DNA from: Borborobacter arsenicus
GTDB taxonomy: Bacteria > Pseudomonadota > Alphaproteobacteria > Rhizobiales > Rhizobiaceae
Length of the DNA stretch: 64,000 nt
Assembly: GCF_003934165.1 (NCBI RefSeq)
Contig: NZ_RKST01000015.1
Coordinates: 1-64,000 of the forward strand
Reading direction: 5' to 3'
Part shown: in pieces, positions 54,229-63,279 of the stretch
How positions within the stretch are numbered: position 1 is the first letter of the stretch
Layout of the letters: every line of letters begins with the position of its first letter
The notes under the pieces: model-generated
The model's database searches: none
Told to the model about the DNA's origin: nothing
What the model saw: the letters and a program-made list of their open reading frames with translations, nothing else
Program-made: the position numbers and the translations under genes

Positions 54229-54323
54229 ATATGGCCTATGCCTGATGCAATCAAGGCGGGTGAGATTCCAGCCTTCGGATCAATTCTTCGTTAACCGTGC
54301 TGACGAAGAATGGCAGGGCTGAT

Positions 54324-55418
54324 ATGTGTATTGCCCGCAGTTCAGCCACACAGCGATGGCATTTGCGAGGCCACACGCCATTTTCGGGGACGGGTTGGTT
54401 GAGTCATCTTCTGCGTAGATTTGCGATTCCGCTGCTGGCAACCGCATGTTCGGTGCTGCTCTCGGCCTGCGTGTCGAGCGTGCTCGACGTCGACCAAAAG
54501 GCGATGCAGCCCATTCCCGCCAAGCTGATCGGCGAGATGAGCGCCAAGCATATGTCGCCGGCGTCCCCCATCCTTGTCAGGATTTTCAAGCAGGAAAGCG
54601 AGCTGGAGATCTGGAAGCGCAACGCCTCCGGGCGTTATGCCTTGCTCAAGACCTATCCGATGTGCCGCTGGTCGGGAAAGCTCGGGCCGAAAAAGCAATC
54701 CGGTGACCGGCAGGCGCCGGAGGGCTTCTACCAGGTCTCGGTGTCGATGCTTAACCCCAGATCGCAATATTACCTGTCCTTCGATCTCGGCTATCCGAAC
54801 AGGCTGGAGAAGGCGCTGGGCTATTCAGGCGAATCGCTGATGGTGCATGGTGCCTGCTCGTCGTCCGGCTGCTATGCCATGACCGACCAGGGCGTCGCCG
54901 AAATCTATGCAGTGGTCCGCGAAGCGCTGAGAGGCGGGCAGACGTCATTCCAGGTCCAGGCCTTGCCCTTCCGGATGACGCCGCAGAACATGGCCAGATA
55001 TAGCAGCGATCCCAACATCGAATTCTGGAAGAACCTCAAGGAAGGCTACGACATATTCGAAGTCACGCGCCGCCAGCCGAAGATTTCCGCCTGTGGCGGT
55101 CGTTATGTGTTCGATGCGGAGTTCGAGGGCGGCGAGCCGGCCGACCCGCTTGCTGCCTGTCCGCCGCTGGTTGCGCAGGCATCCCCGGCGCTGGTCGCCA
55201 AGCGCGAGGCCGATAGCCGGGCCATGCAGGCGGCCATTGCATCCGGTTCGGCCTTTACCACCCACGCCTATTCGGATGGCGGCATGCATCCGAGCTTCCG
55301 CGCCATGCTCAAGAGCGGTGGCGCGAAGGCTCTGGCCAAGAAGACGTCACGGACGGCAGTTCCCGTCAGCCGGCCTGATGCGGCGCTGGCCGACCCGCAC
55401 AGCCAGGCGGATGACTGA
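54324..55418 (+). CDS. YafK-type L,D-transpeptidase lipoprotein
   Basis: The roughly 364-residue protein has a probable lipobox L-L-S-A-C and a YkuD/ErfK-like domain with M-V-H-G-A-C-S-S-S-G-C-Y-A-M, which includes the catalytic His and Cys. It would cross-link peptidoglycan or attach proteins to it. The C-terminal region, about 100 residues, is Ala-rich and low complexity. The start is uncertain: ATG 54324 is used, though the signal peptide is best seen about 25 residues later. Confidence 0.8.
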   Translation: MCIARSSATQRWHLRGHTPFSGTGWLSHLLRRFAIPLLATACSVLLSACVSSVLDVDQKAMQPIPAKLIGEMSAKHMSPASPILVRIFKQESELEIWKRNASGRYALLKTYPMCRWSGKLGPKKQSGDRQAPEGFYQVSVSMLNPRSQYYLSFDLGYPNRLEKALGYSGESLMVHGACSSSGCYAMTDQGVAEIYAVVREALRGGQTSFQVQALPFRMTPQNMARYSSDPNIEFWKNLKEGYDIFEVTRRQPKISACGGRYVFDAEFEGGEPADPLAACPPLVAQASPALVAKREADSRAMQAAIASGSAFTTHAYSDGGMHPSFRAMLKSGGAKALAKKTSRTAVPVSRPDAALADPHSQADD

Positions 55419-55506
55419 GCGGGTCCCCCTTCGTTAGGGGCATCGGATTTATCCGAAAGCGGGTTCCCGCCTCGCGGTCCGATGTGTCAGCCGAACAAGC
55501 TCAACC

Positions 55507-55938
55507 TCAGTTGGCAGCGCAGAAATACTGCACACCGTCATAGCCGGTGAAGGTGCCGCTGCGCGGGTCGAAGGAGCGGTAGCGGTTCTCGCAATAGCGA
55601 TACCATTCCGGTGTCCACGGCTCGAGCGAACCGGCATAGTCGTCGTCGACATAGACACGGGCGGGGCGCACGCGCCGATAGCTGTAGCGCGGCTCGACAT
55701 AGACATAGTCGGGCTCGTAATAACGCGGTGCCGGCTCGTAGTAGCGCGGGGCGGCGGTGGCAGCACCCGCTGCCAAGGCGCCGACGGCAAGGCCGAGCAC
55801 ACCGGCCGCGACGACATCGCCGCTGTTGTTATGGCGGTGGTGGCGCCAGCGTTCGCCGGCCTCGGCTCCCGGCAGTGCGGCCAGCGTCGTGGCGGCGACC
55901 GCAGCCGAAAGAATGGTGAGTTTGAACAAGCGCTTCAT
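55507..55938 (-). CDS. BA14K-family secreted protein
   Basis: The 143-residue protein has a signal peptide (about 1-27), an Ala/Gly-rich segment and repeated P-R-Y-Y-E-P motifs. A C-terminal W-Y-R-Y-C-E-N-R-Y-R-S-F-D-P-R-S-G-T-F block is diagnostic of BA14K, a lectin-like immunoreactive family of Brucella relatives. AAGGAG precedes the ATG at 55938. The gene appears monocistronic. Confidence 0.85.
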   Translation of the reverse strand: MKRLFKLTILSAAVAATTLAALPGAEAGERWRHHRHNNSGDVVAAGVLGLAVGALAAGAATAAPRYYEPAPRYYEPDYVYVEPRYSYRRVRPARVYVDDDYAGSLEPWTPEWYRYCENRYRSFDPRSGTFTGYDGVQYFCAAN

Positions 55939-56265
55939 GTCGATCTCCTTCGCCCAACCCGGTTTCAAGTGGCGGGCCAAGCGTTGCAAGAGACATAATG
56001 CGCCGCGCCTGAATGCAAGCTGAACGGCTTTTGTGTCCATAGAGCGGCGGCCGCTCGGCCAAATCCGGGCTGCCGCTCTATCAGTTTGTTCTGTCGCATT
56101 TCTGCGACACCAAGTGATTCCGCTTGGCTGCAAAAAATGTCAGGGAAAAACGATGGCCGGCGAGGCGCAAACATGCGTCTCGCACAGCCGCTTCGTGTCC
56201 GGCTTGCGGATGAAACTGAAATCGATGCCTTAGCTATCGCCCCTGCCGCACCCGGCGGCAGCCGT
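55939..56265. other. Intergenic region with two perfect hairpins
   Basis: No gene is seen. ATAGAGCGGC (56039-56048) pairs perfectly with GCCGCTCTAT (56072-56081), and TGTCGCA (56092-56098) with TGCGACA (56103-56109). Both are on the path of transcription from the cold-shock gene at 56266-56478 and may terminate it, although no T-run follows. Confidence 0.5.
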
Positions 56266-56478
56266 TCAACCGACGGTCAGGTTGACGGCCTTGGGTCCCT
56301 TGCCGCGCTTGTCCGGCTCGGTATCGAACGTCACTTTCTGCCCATCTTCCAGCCCGGGGAGGCCGGAAGCCTGCACTGCCGAAATGTGGACGAAGACATC
56401 CTTCTCGCCGCTGTCGGGGGTGATGAACCCGAAGCCCTTGGCATGATTGAAGAATTTGACAGTGCCGGTCTGCGGCAT
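56266..56478 (-). CDS. Cold-shock protein (CspA family), copy 1
   Basis: The 70-residue OB-fold RNA chaperone has RNP1 K-G-F-G-F-I and RNP2 V-F-V-H-I. It differs from copy 2 (56833-57045) at a limited number of positions. The ATG has a GGAG-type site just upstream. Both copies share a conserved upstream leader block. Confidence 0.93.
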   Translation of the reverse strand: MPQTGTVKFFNHAKGFGFITPDSGEKDVFVHISAVQASGLPGLEDGQKVTFDTEPDKRGKGPKAVNLTVG

Positions 56479-56832
56479 AGGTAACTCCTTGTATTCCCCT
56501 CAGAAGTCCATATCCGGCCGAATTTCTGGCCGTTTCGTGCACTCGCTGGAGGAGAAGGAAAACCGCACGGCGGGGCTTGGTCGAGCCCTCTCATTCGTGC
56601 TCCCGCCCACGGAGCTTGCCCCAGCAAGACCGACGCGGGCCATTTCCGCCTCCGGGCCGGCAAATGCCCGAAGCTCGAATTTCTCCGATATTTTGGCGAC
56701 AGGGGCAAGCAAAAGTTTTCTCTTCTGATTCACCCGTTTGGTGGGCCGCCTTGACCTATGTACAAAGGGCGCGGCGGCTTGCAGCCGCGCCTTTCGCAGG
56801 CGCACAGGCCATCCTTTCGGATGGCAAATAGC
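56479..56832 (-). promoter_or_regulatory. 5' leader of cold-shock gene copy 1, with conserved block at 56651-56672
   Basis: This 354-bp gap holds no gene. A 22-nt block with the consensus TCCGGGYCRGCAAAYGCCCGAA (plus strand) lies 173 bp upstream of the start; the same block lies 180 bp upstream of copy 2 (57225-57246). Such long leaders are typical of temperature-responsive cold-shock mRNAs. The right end also holds the terminator hairpins of copy 2. Confidence 0.6.
56764..56825 (-). terminator. Tandem terminator hairpins after cold-shock copy 2
   Basis: On the minus strand, GCCATCC-GAAA-GGATGGC (56808-56825) is a 7-bp stem with a GAAA-type tetraloop. It is followed by GGCGCGGC/GCCGCGCC (56784-56791 with 56768-56775) and CTTTGT. 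Together they resemble an intrinsic terminator. Confidence 0.65.
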
Positions 56833-57045
56833 CTATTCGGTGCGCAGATTGACCGCCTTCGGCCCCTTACCCATGCGGTCGGGCTCGACATCGAAGGTGA
56901 CCTTCTGGCCGTCGACCAGCGTGCGCAGGCCCGATGCCTCGACCGCGGAGATGTGGACGAAAACGTCCTTGGCTCCGCCATCCGGTGTGATGAAGCCGAA
57001 GCCCTTGGTTGCGTTGAAGAATTTTACGGTTCCGCTCTGGGACAT
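56833..57045 (-). CDS. Cold-shock protein (CspA family), copy 2
   Basis: The 70-residue protein has RNP1 K-G-F-G-F-I-T-P-D and RNP2 V-F-V-H-I and is highly similar to copy 1, suggesting tandem duplication. A conserved leader block lies about 180 bp upstream. It is followed by terminator hairpins. Confidence 0.93.
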   Translation of the reverse strand: MSQSGTVKFFNATKGFGFITPDGGAKDVFVHISAVEASGLRTLVDGQKVTFDVEPDRMGKGPKAVNLRTE

Positions 57046-57447
57046 GGGAAACTCCTCTTCCCGTTTGGTTGCTCAGGCCCGGTCCTGCGTCTGGCGCCGG
57101 TAGCCGGTCCTGGTGGCGTCATGGCGGTCGTGCATTCGCGCACGGCAAAGCCCCCCGCCAAAAGAAGGGGCTGTCAGAGAGTCACGATGATATCGGGGAA
57201 AGGGTCCGTGCAAACGTTCCAGTCTCCGGGTCAGCAAACGCCCGAACGCGGAATTTATGGCACGAAGTGCGGCCGATGGCAATATCCCGCACGCGCGCTG
57301 TCCTGGCATCAGACGGTAAAGCGCAATGAAATCAGCAGCCTGTGGCTGTAGCCGAAGGGAAAGGGATTGCAATCGCTGCGCGAAAACCGCAAGGATCGAT
57401 ACGCGCCGTGGTGCGTTGCTTCGAGTGCAGGGCCAAGGAGAGGATTG
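57046..57447. promoter_or_regulatory. Divergent region between cold-shock copy 2 and the Kazal lipoprotein
   Basis: No gene is seen in these 402 bp. The block at 57225-57246 matches the one in the leader of copy 1 (distance to start 180 and 173 bp). A hairpin AGCCCC...GGGGCT lies at about 57149-57172. Confidence 0.55.
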
Positions 57448-57906
57448 ATGCGATTTTTCGATACCGTGTTTTCGGGCCGCAGCGTGGCCATGATCTTCGG
57501 CGCCGTCGTACTGTCGGCCTGCACCGTCGAGGGACCAGGCCCTTATCCCGGCCCGGGGCCGATGCCGGAACCCGGTCCGCGCTTCTGCACCCGTGAATAC
57601 CAGCCGGTCTGTGCGCGGCGCGGCAATGAACGCCAGACCTTCCCCAATGCCTGCGAAGCCGACCGTGCCGGCTACCGCGTCTCCTATCCCGGCGAATGCC
57701 GCCGCGAGGGCGGACAATGGGGCGGCGGCGGTCAATGGAACGGCCTGCCGCCGCGACCGGGTCCGGGCAGCGAGCGCCCGACAATGTGCACGCGCGAATA
57801 CCGGCCGGTCTGCGCGACGAGTCGCGGCCAGGTGCGCACCTTCGGCAATGCCTGCGAGGCGCGGGCGGCGGATTACAGGATCGTGGATCAGAACGGCCCC
57901 TGCTGA
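57448..57906 (+). CDS. Lipoprotein with two Kazal-type inhibitor domains
   Basis: The 152-residue protein has a lipobox (V-V-L-S-A-C), a proline- and glycine-rich linker (P-G-P-G-P-M-P-E-P) and two tandem Kazal-like repeats, each of the form C-T-R-E-Y-x-P-V-C-A ... N-A-C-E-A ... C. Two predicted protease inhibitor domains may protect the envelope from proteases. AGGAGAGG lies upstream of the ATG. It is rare in this form outside Hyphomicrobiales, as far as I recall. Confidence 0.85.
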   Translation: MRFFDTVFSGRSVAMIFGAVVLSACTVEGPGPYPGPGPMPEPGPRFCTREYQPVCARRGNERQTFPNACEADRAGYRVSYPGECRREGGQWGGGGQWNGLPPRPGPGSERPTMCTREYRPVCATSRGQVRTFGNACEARAADYRIVDQNGPC

Positions 57907-58003
57907 CTGACGCGGCTTTTCTCCGGGTCCGGGGCGTGCGCATCTGGAAGTCCATTCCGCCCCGGTCCTTGAAAATCCGCTCCATCTTAATCGGCAGGGC
58001 GAG

Positions 58004-58393
58004 TTACCGCGGATATTTTCCGCCAGCCTTGCCGGCGTTTTGATGTGACGTAAGCATGCTGCGGATTTCGAAGTTGCGGCGTTCGGTGAGCACATAGGAA
58101 AAGACCAGCCCGACAATCTGCGCCTCCAGCCGGGCGATCTCTTCGTCCGGCCAGAGCGTGCCACAGGCCGGCCCGGTCTCGCCGATGGTCTTTGCACGGC
58201 ATTTTCCCGCCCGCCGGCAGGCTTTCTGCCCGCATCGTTCGGCAATGCCGGTCTCGGTGGCGATTGCGCGCGCCAGTGCCAGAATCTCGGCTGACGGCCA
58301 GGGCTGGGGCGCAAACAGCGCGGCAATCTGCGCCGGCAGGGCGTCGAGCGCTTCCTGCAACTCGGTGCGGGGTGGGGCGGAAAGAGTGGGCAT
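58004..58393 (-). CDS. Cys-containing protein of unknown function
   Basis: The 129-residue protein has a cluster of four cysteines, C-G-Q-K-A-C-R-R-A-G-K-C and a fourth at P-A-C-G-T-L, possibly a metal site. It lacks a signal peptide. AAGGAG with 7-nt spacing supports the ATG at 58393. I do not recognise the family; it resembles short hypothetical proteins of Hyphomicrobiales. Confidence 0.6.
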   Translation of the reverse strand: MPTLSAPPRTELQEALDALPAQIAALFAPQPWPSAEILALARAIATETGIAERCGQKACRRAGKCRAKTIGETGPACGTLWPDEEIARLEAQIVGLVFSYVLTERRNFEIRSMLTSHQNAGKAGGKYPR

Positions 58394-59015
58394 TCGCAAA
58401 TCTCCTTGCCATGAACGGCGCGCACGCGCGTGCCGCGCCGCGCTTCCGGGGAAGCCGGGGTTTTCGGTGGTTGGGAAGACGGGCGGCCTGGGACACGCTC
58501 ATCTTTAATAGTTTCGTGCGGTCCTTCGGCCGCCCGCCCGGTGTCTGTCCCGCAAGTCGGCCGGTCACTGCGCTCAGATCCCCCATTTTTCATGGGCGAA
58601 GAACGCCGCGGCTTCTCCGCAAGCCTGCGGGCCAGGCATTTGCGCCCAACCCCAGGCCCGCCGGCCTGCCTCGGGCCCCTGCATGCCCGCGCTTACCACG
58701 GCGCGGGGGAGGGTCACCGCTGCCCTTCCTGATCCCGGTTCTAGACCCGGTTCCCGCAAGGGCAGTGCGGCGATTATGGGAGAGGCGGCAAAGGGGGTGG
58801 ATAGATTTGCCGGTGGCGGCGAGCCAAGCGGTTGTTTTGGAAGGGGATTGGCGAGGAAAGGGTGAGGATTTGTCCGACGGGGCGGGGGCTGGGTTTGCGC
58901 CAGGAACTGTCACTGGCGGTCTATCGGCGAACGGCTGGTTCCGACCGCATCCCCGCCGTTCTTTGTTCGATGCATCCGCATTGAAAGCTGCCGTTGAGAT
59001 GGCGACTGGGCCGCT
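58394..59015. other. Gene-poor GC-rich intergenic region
   Basis: I found no convincing gene in these 622 bp. A long plus-strand reading frame crosses it, but it has an arginine- and proline-rich composition and overlaps two real genes in antisense. No repeat or RNA gene was identified. Confidence 0.45.
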
Positions 59016-59903
59016 TCATCGTGCGGCGCTCAATAGCCAGTTCCACACGTCCGCTATTGGTTCGGGATGGCGGCGCTTGCGCGGTGAGACCAGATAGAAA
59101 TCCGATCCAACGCGCAATTCCGTCGCGAAGGGACGCGCGAGGCGGCCTGCTGCAATATCTTCCTGCACGAAAAACAGGCTCGCCAGCGCCAGACCCTGCC
59201 CCGCGATGGCCGCGTCGATGGCGAGTGAGGTCTGATTGAAGCGGATGTTCTTCGCGGCGGCGGTCGCACCGTTTGGATAGGCCCGTTCGAGGAATTGAGG
59301 CCAGAAATTATGCGCGTCGTGCAGCAGCGCATAGCGCGTGAGATTGTCGCTTTCGTCGGGAGGACCGAGCCTTTCGATGAGAAGCGGGCTGGCGACCGCG
59401 ACAATCACCTGCTCGAATAGCAGCTCGGCGTTGAGGCTCGGCCCGAAGGGCGGCCGTCCGTAGCGCACGGCAATATCGACCGCATCTGTCTGAAAGCTGG
59501 AAAGCCGGTCGGTGGCGACGATGCGCAAGTCTATGTCCGGGTGCGCAGCGGTGAAAACGGGCAGGCGTGGGATCAGCCAGCGGGAGGCGAATGTCGGCGT
59601 CACGCTGATGGTCAGATGTCTTGGCTCCGGTTTCAGGGCTTCGGTCGCTTCGGCGATCAGCTCGAACGCCCGTCGAATGTTGGCGGCATAGCTCCGGCCC
59701 GCCTCGGTCAGCGCCAGAGTGCGCGGCTGGCGCTCGAACAGCTTCAACCCGAGTTCGGTTTCCAGCCCGCGAATCTGCTGCGCGACCGCCCCTTGCGTGA
59801 CGCCAAGTTCTTCGGCCGCCAGCCGGAAATTAAGATGCCGTGTCACGACCTCGAACACGCGCAGGCCGTTGAGTGGTGGGAGACGTGGGAAGCCTTCTGC
59901 CAT
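59016..59903 (-). CDS. LysR-family regulator, GcvA-like
   Basis: The 295-residue regulator has the N-terminal P-P-L-N-G-L-R-V-F-E-V-V and R-H-L-N-F-R-L-A-A-E-E-L-G-V-T-Q-G-A-V helix-turn-helix of the GcvA/AmpR group, then a periplasmic-binding-like effector domain. It is divergent from the SDR/EamA gene pair across about 130 bp, so it probably controls them. Confidence 0.88.
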   Translation of the reverse strand: MAEGFPRLPPLNGLRVFEVVTRHLNFRLAAEELGVTQGAVAQQIRGLETELGLKLFERQPRTLALTEAGRSYAANIRRAFELIAEATEALKPEPRHLTISVTPTFASRWLIPRLPVFTAAHPDIDLRIVATDRLSSFQTDAVDIAVRYGRPPFGPSLNAELLFEQVIVAVASPLLIERLGPPDESDNLTRYALLHDAHNFWPQFLERAYPNGATAAAKNIRFNQTSLAIDAAIAGQGLALASLFFVQEDIAAGRLARPFATELRVGSDFYLVSPRKRRHPEPIADVWNWLLSAAR

Positions 59904-60031
59904 GCGATAGTTTTTCTACAGGATAATGGGAACGGAACTGGTTCGTATTTGCTGCGTGAGGATGATAACAGTCCACAACATCACCGCATAGATGGTTTCT
60001 TGCCGTCTAATCTCTTTCAAAGGAGGCAAAA

Positions 60032-60736
60032 ATGTCAGTAGAAAAAGTTGCAATCATCACGGCAGGCGGTAGCGGCATGGGTGCGGCGGCGGCGCGGCGG
60101 CTGGCGGCGGACGGCTTCAAGGTGGCGGTCCTATCGTCTTCGGGCAAGGGCGAGGCACTTGCCGGCGAACTCGGCGGCTTCGGCGTCACCGGCTCCAATC
60201 AGTCGAACGACGATCTGAAGCGTCTCGTTGACGGCACGCTTGAGCGTTGGGGCCGCATTGACGCGCTGGTCAACAGCGCCGGCCACGGCCCGCGCAAGCC
60301 GATTCTCGAAATCACCGACGAGGATTGGCGCGCCGGCTTTGACACTTATTTCCTGAATGCCGTGCGGCCGACGCGGCTGGTCGCGCCGGTCATGCAGAAG
60401 CAGAAGAGTGGCGTCATCATCAACATCTCGACAGCGTGGGCTTTCGAGCCGAGCAACATGTTTCCGACTTCGGCGGTCGCCCGCGCCGGCCTCGCTTCCT
60501 TCACCAAGATTTTCGCGGATGACTATGCGGCGGACAACATCCGCATGAACAACGTGCTGCCCGGCTGGATCGACAGCCTTCCGGCGATCGACGAGCGCCG
60601 CGACAACGTGCCGTTGAAGCGTTACGGCACGTCCGATGAGATCGCGGCGACGATTTCCTTCCTCGCTTCCGATGGCGCAGCCTACATCACCGGCCAGAAT
60701 ATCCGGGTTGACGGTGGCGTCACCCGCTCCGTGTGA
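60032..60736 (+). CDS. Short-chain dehydrogenase/reductase
   Basis: The 234-residue SDR has an N-terminal T-A-G-G-S-G-M-G-A-A cofactor motif, L-V-N-S-A-G-H-G and a C-terminal I-T-G-Q-N-I-R-V-D-G-G. The usual catalytic Tyr-x3-Lys is not obvious: the corresponding place reads S-A-V-A-R-A-G-L. It may therefore be a non-canonical or inactive member. AAAGGAGG precedes the ATG. The next gene begins 4 bp after its stop. Confidence 0.8.
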   Translation: MSVEKVAIITAGGSGMGAAAARRLAADGFKVAVLSSSGKGEALAGELGGFGVTGSNQSNDDLKRLVDGTLERWGRIDALVNSAGHGPRKPILEITDEDWRAGFDTYFLNAVRPTRLVAPVMQKQKSGVIINISTAWAFEPSNMFPTSAVARAGLASFTKIFADDYAADNIRMNNVLPGWIDSLPAIDERRDNVPLKRYGTSDEIAATISFLASDGAAYITGQNIRVDGGVTRSV

Positions 60737-60740
60737 TCCC

Positions 60741-61682
60741 ATGAAGAAAACAGCATGGCTCGCCTTCTGCTTCCTCGGCCTTGTCTGGGGAAGCAACTTC
60801 ATCTTCGTCAAATGGGCGGCCGAATACATCACGCCCGCGCAGATCACGCTCCTGCGCGTCGTCTTCGGTTTCCTGCCGGTCTTCCTGTTCGCCCTGCTGC
60901 GGGGGGAATTGCGATGGAGCCACGCCCGCCATGCCCATCATTTCGTGGTCATGGCCCTGCTGGCGACGGCCCTCTACTATTTCGCCTTCGCCAAGGGAAC
61001 GGCCCTTTTGCCGTCGAGCATCGCGGGCATGTTGAGCGGGGCAATCCCGCTATTCACCTTTGTCTGCGCCTTCCTGTTCCTGCGCGATGAACCCGTTACG
61101 GTGGCGAAGGTCGTCGGCGTTGGGCTTGGTTTTCTCGGCGTGCTGCTGATCGCCCGGCCGTGGTCGGCCGGCGGCGAAATCGACATTGCCGGTGTCGTCT
61201 GGATGATCGCAGGCGCATTCAGCGTCGGATGTTCCTTCGTCTATGCGAGGAAATTCGTCAGTCCGTTGAAGCTGCCGGCCGCCGCGCTGACGACCTACCA
61301 GATCGGCATCGCCATGCTTCTGCTGTTCATGGTGATCCCGGTCGAGGGGGTCGGCGCGGTCTTTGCCGACAGCCGGGCATGGATCGGTCTTGTCATCGGC
61401 CTTGGTCTTTGTGGAACCGGCCTCGCCTATGTCGCCTATTACCACATTGTCGAAAACCTCGGCGCGGTCGCAGCCTCCAGCGTCACCTACATTCCCCCGG
61501 TCGTGGCGCTGGTGATCGGCGTGATGTTCGTCGGGGAGACAATCCAGCTCCTTGGCTATCTCGCGATGATCCTCATCCTTGCCGGGGTCGCGCTGCTTCA
61601 GTTCGGGGCGCGGCCGCGCTCGACATCATCAAAGGTCGATGCCGATGCCAGCCGACCCCTCATCCCTTGCGAAAAGAAATGA
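60741..61682 (+). CDS. EamA-family drug/metabolite transporter
   Basis: The 313-residue membrane protein has about ten transmembrane segments arranged as two EamA repeats, with L-V-W-G-S-N-F-I-F-V-K-W at the N terminus. It follows the SDR gene and is probably co-transcribed. Such permeases export amino acids or small metabolites; the substrate is unknown. Confidence 0.9.
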   Translation: MKKTAWLAFCFLGLVWGSNFIFVKWAAEYITPAQITLLRVVFGFLPVFLFALLRGELRWSHARHAHHFVVMALLATALYYFAFAKGTALLPSSIAGMLSGAIPLFTFVCAFLFLRDEPVTVAKVVGVGLGFLGVLLIARPWSAGGEIDIAGVVWMIAGAFSVGCSFVYARKFVSPLKLPAAALTTYQIGIAMLLLFMVIPVEGVGAVFADSRAWIGLVIGLGLCGTGLAYVAYYHIVENLGAVAASSVTYIPPVVALVIGVMFVGETIQLLGYLAMILILAGVALLQFGARPRSTSSKVDADASRPLIPCEKK

Positions 61683-61935
61683 CGAACATGGACCTTCTTC
61701 GCTCCAGCCACTCTTGCGGGCGTCGTAGCGTCGTCGCTTTTTACCCGAGCGCGACACAGTAGCCTCCGACGCGTGTCCGCTTTCACCGCCTGCTTTCCGA
61801 AAGCCACTATCCCGCCTCCCACCCGGACATGGACTCCCGGCCCGCAGCTTGACGGTGCTCGCACTCGTTGCCAACGCTCGGCTACAAAGACAAGCGACGA
61901 TCGAAACGCCTTTTCGGAAGATCGCAGGCGCGGGT

Positions 61936-63129
61936 TTACTCGGGATAGGCCTCGGCGCCTTCCGGTGTCGTGTTGTTGAAAAGGATAAAGGTCAAGGGGT
62001 TGCCGGGCTCGGACGGTACATCGCTGCGCAGGCCGGCCACCTCGCCAGCCACGCTGCTGGTGTACTCCGCCACCACCTCGCCGAAGCTGTCGCGCTGGAT
62101 GGCAACCTTTTGTCCGGGTTCGACCTTGTCGTGGAGCTTGACCAGATGCTCGACGAACCCGGCATGGGTCGCCAGGACCGGGAATGCGCTGTTGCCGACA
62201 AAAACACTGACGTCCTTGCCGGTGCGTCCCATCGGCCCGGCAACGATGCCGTGATGCTTGAGGACGTTCATCGTGCCTTCCACGAACTGGGCGATCATCT
62301 CGGGCGTGAGGATGCGCGCGGGGCCGATCTCCGGCGTGAAGGCGGGAATGCCCACTTCGACAAGCGCGTTGTGCAGGACACTGGGATAGACGGGATTGTC
62401 GAATATCTGGGTGACCGGGTAAAGCTCCACCATCTCCTTGACCTCGGGCACATCCATGCTGGCAATATTGAATGCGGATGCATCGAACCCGGTTGTCCCG
62501 GTGTGGAAGTCGATCCCGAAGTCGGCATTCGGCCGCAGCAGCCGGTTGAACAGGAGCCCGGCGTGCCGGCTGGTCGGCGTGAAGCCGTTCTCGTTGCCCG
62601 GCCACTCCCGGTTCATGTCGATCAGATCCGCGCCCCTGCCTACATTGGGCCATCTGCGCTGCATGGTTTCCATTGCCGGGCGGGACACGTCGGTGACCGC
62701 CATCACCGTGCCGGACATCTGCGCCGGATCGAGCTGGTTCATCACGGTCATGACCGTATGGACGGAACTCATCTCGTCGCCGTGTACGCCACTGACGAGG
62801 AGGCCGCGCTTGCCCGGCCTTGCGCCCTTGGCGACAGTCACCGACACATACCAGTGCTGGCCGGTCGACATCTCAACGCCCTGGAAATACAAAAGGTGCT
62901 TGCTGCCCGGCTCGAGGTCGTTGACGTCGAGCGCGCTGACGACCTTCTTCCCCTGGATCACATCGCCGGTATAGACCGTTCCGGATGCCGGATCGGCTGC
63001 GGGCGTCGCGGTGCCCTGGGCATTCGCAGCGCCAGCATTGATGGCAAGCACAGCCGAGGCGCTGGCCGTGGCAAGAGATGCGATCATGAAATCGCGGCGA
63101 TCGAGGCTTTCTCTGGGCTTGTTCGACAT
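61936..63129 (-). CDS. Secreted succinylglutamate desuccinylase/aspartoacylase-family protein
   Basis: The 397-residue protein has a Tat-like signal (D-R-R-D-F-M-I-A-S-L-A) and the zinc motif S-G-V-H-G-D-E-M-S with later F-H-T-G-T-T-G. The M14-like domain continues to D-K-V-E-P-G-Q-K. It is likely a periplasmic deacylase, but the natural substrate is unknown. AAGGACC lies upstream of the ATG at 63129; the longer frame is unsupported. Confidence 0.82.
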   Translation of the reverse strand: MSNKPRESLDRRDFMIASLATASASAVLAINAGAANAQGTATPAADPASGTVYTGDVIQGKKVVSALDVNDLEPGSKHLLYFQGVEMSTGQHWYVSVTVAKGARPGKRGLLVSGVHGDEMSSVHTVMTVMNQLDPAQMSGTVMAVTDVSRPAMETMQRRWPNVGRGADLIDMNREWPGNENGFTPTSRHAGLLFNRLLRPNADFGIDFHTGTTGFDASAFNIASMDVPEVKEMVELYPVTQIFDNPVYPSVLHNALVEVGIPAFTPEIGPARILTPEMIAQFVEGTMNVLKHHGIVAGPMGRTGKDVSVFVGNSAFPVLATHAGFVEHLVKLHDKVEPGQKVAIQRDSFGEVVAEYTSSVAGEVAGLRSDVPSEPGNPLTFILFNNTTPEGAEAYPE

Positions 63130-63279
63130 GCTGGAGGTCCTTTTGCCGTGTGAAAAGCGACGTCTCGGACAACAGCATACACGTCGATTGCAAGACGCGC
63201 ACGGCCCGCAGCCATGGGCCGCAAGGTTGACGCCTCCCGAGCAAACTTCGGCTATGGCGTCAACGTCCGGGATCACGCT

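Noticed and set aside
58192-59097. Plus-strand open frame of about 300 codons across the gene-poor region
   Set aside because: It overlaps two genes in antisense and has an Arg/Pro-rich composition with no domain; no ribosome-binding site stands out.
61849-63153. Plus-strand open frame antisense to the aspartoacylase-like gene
   Set aside because: The minus-strand gene has a Tat signal and zinc motif; the plus frame has neither.
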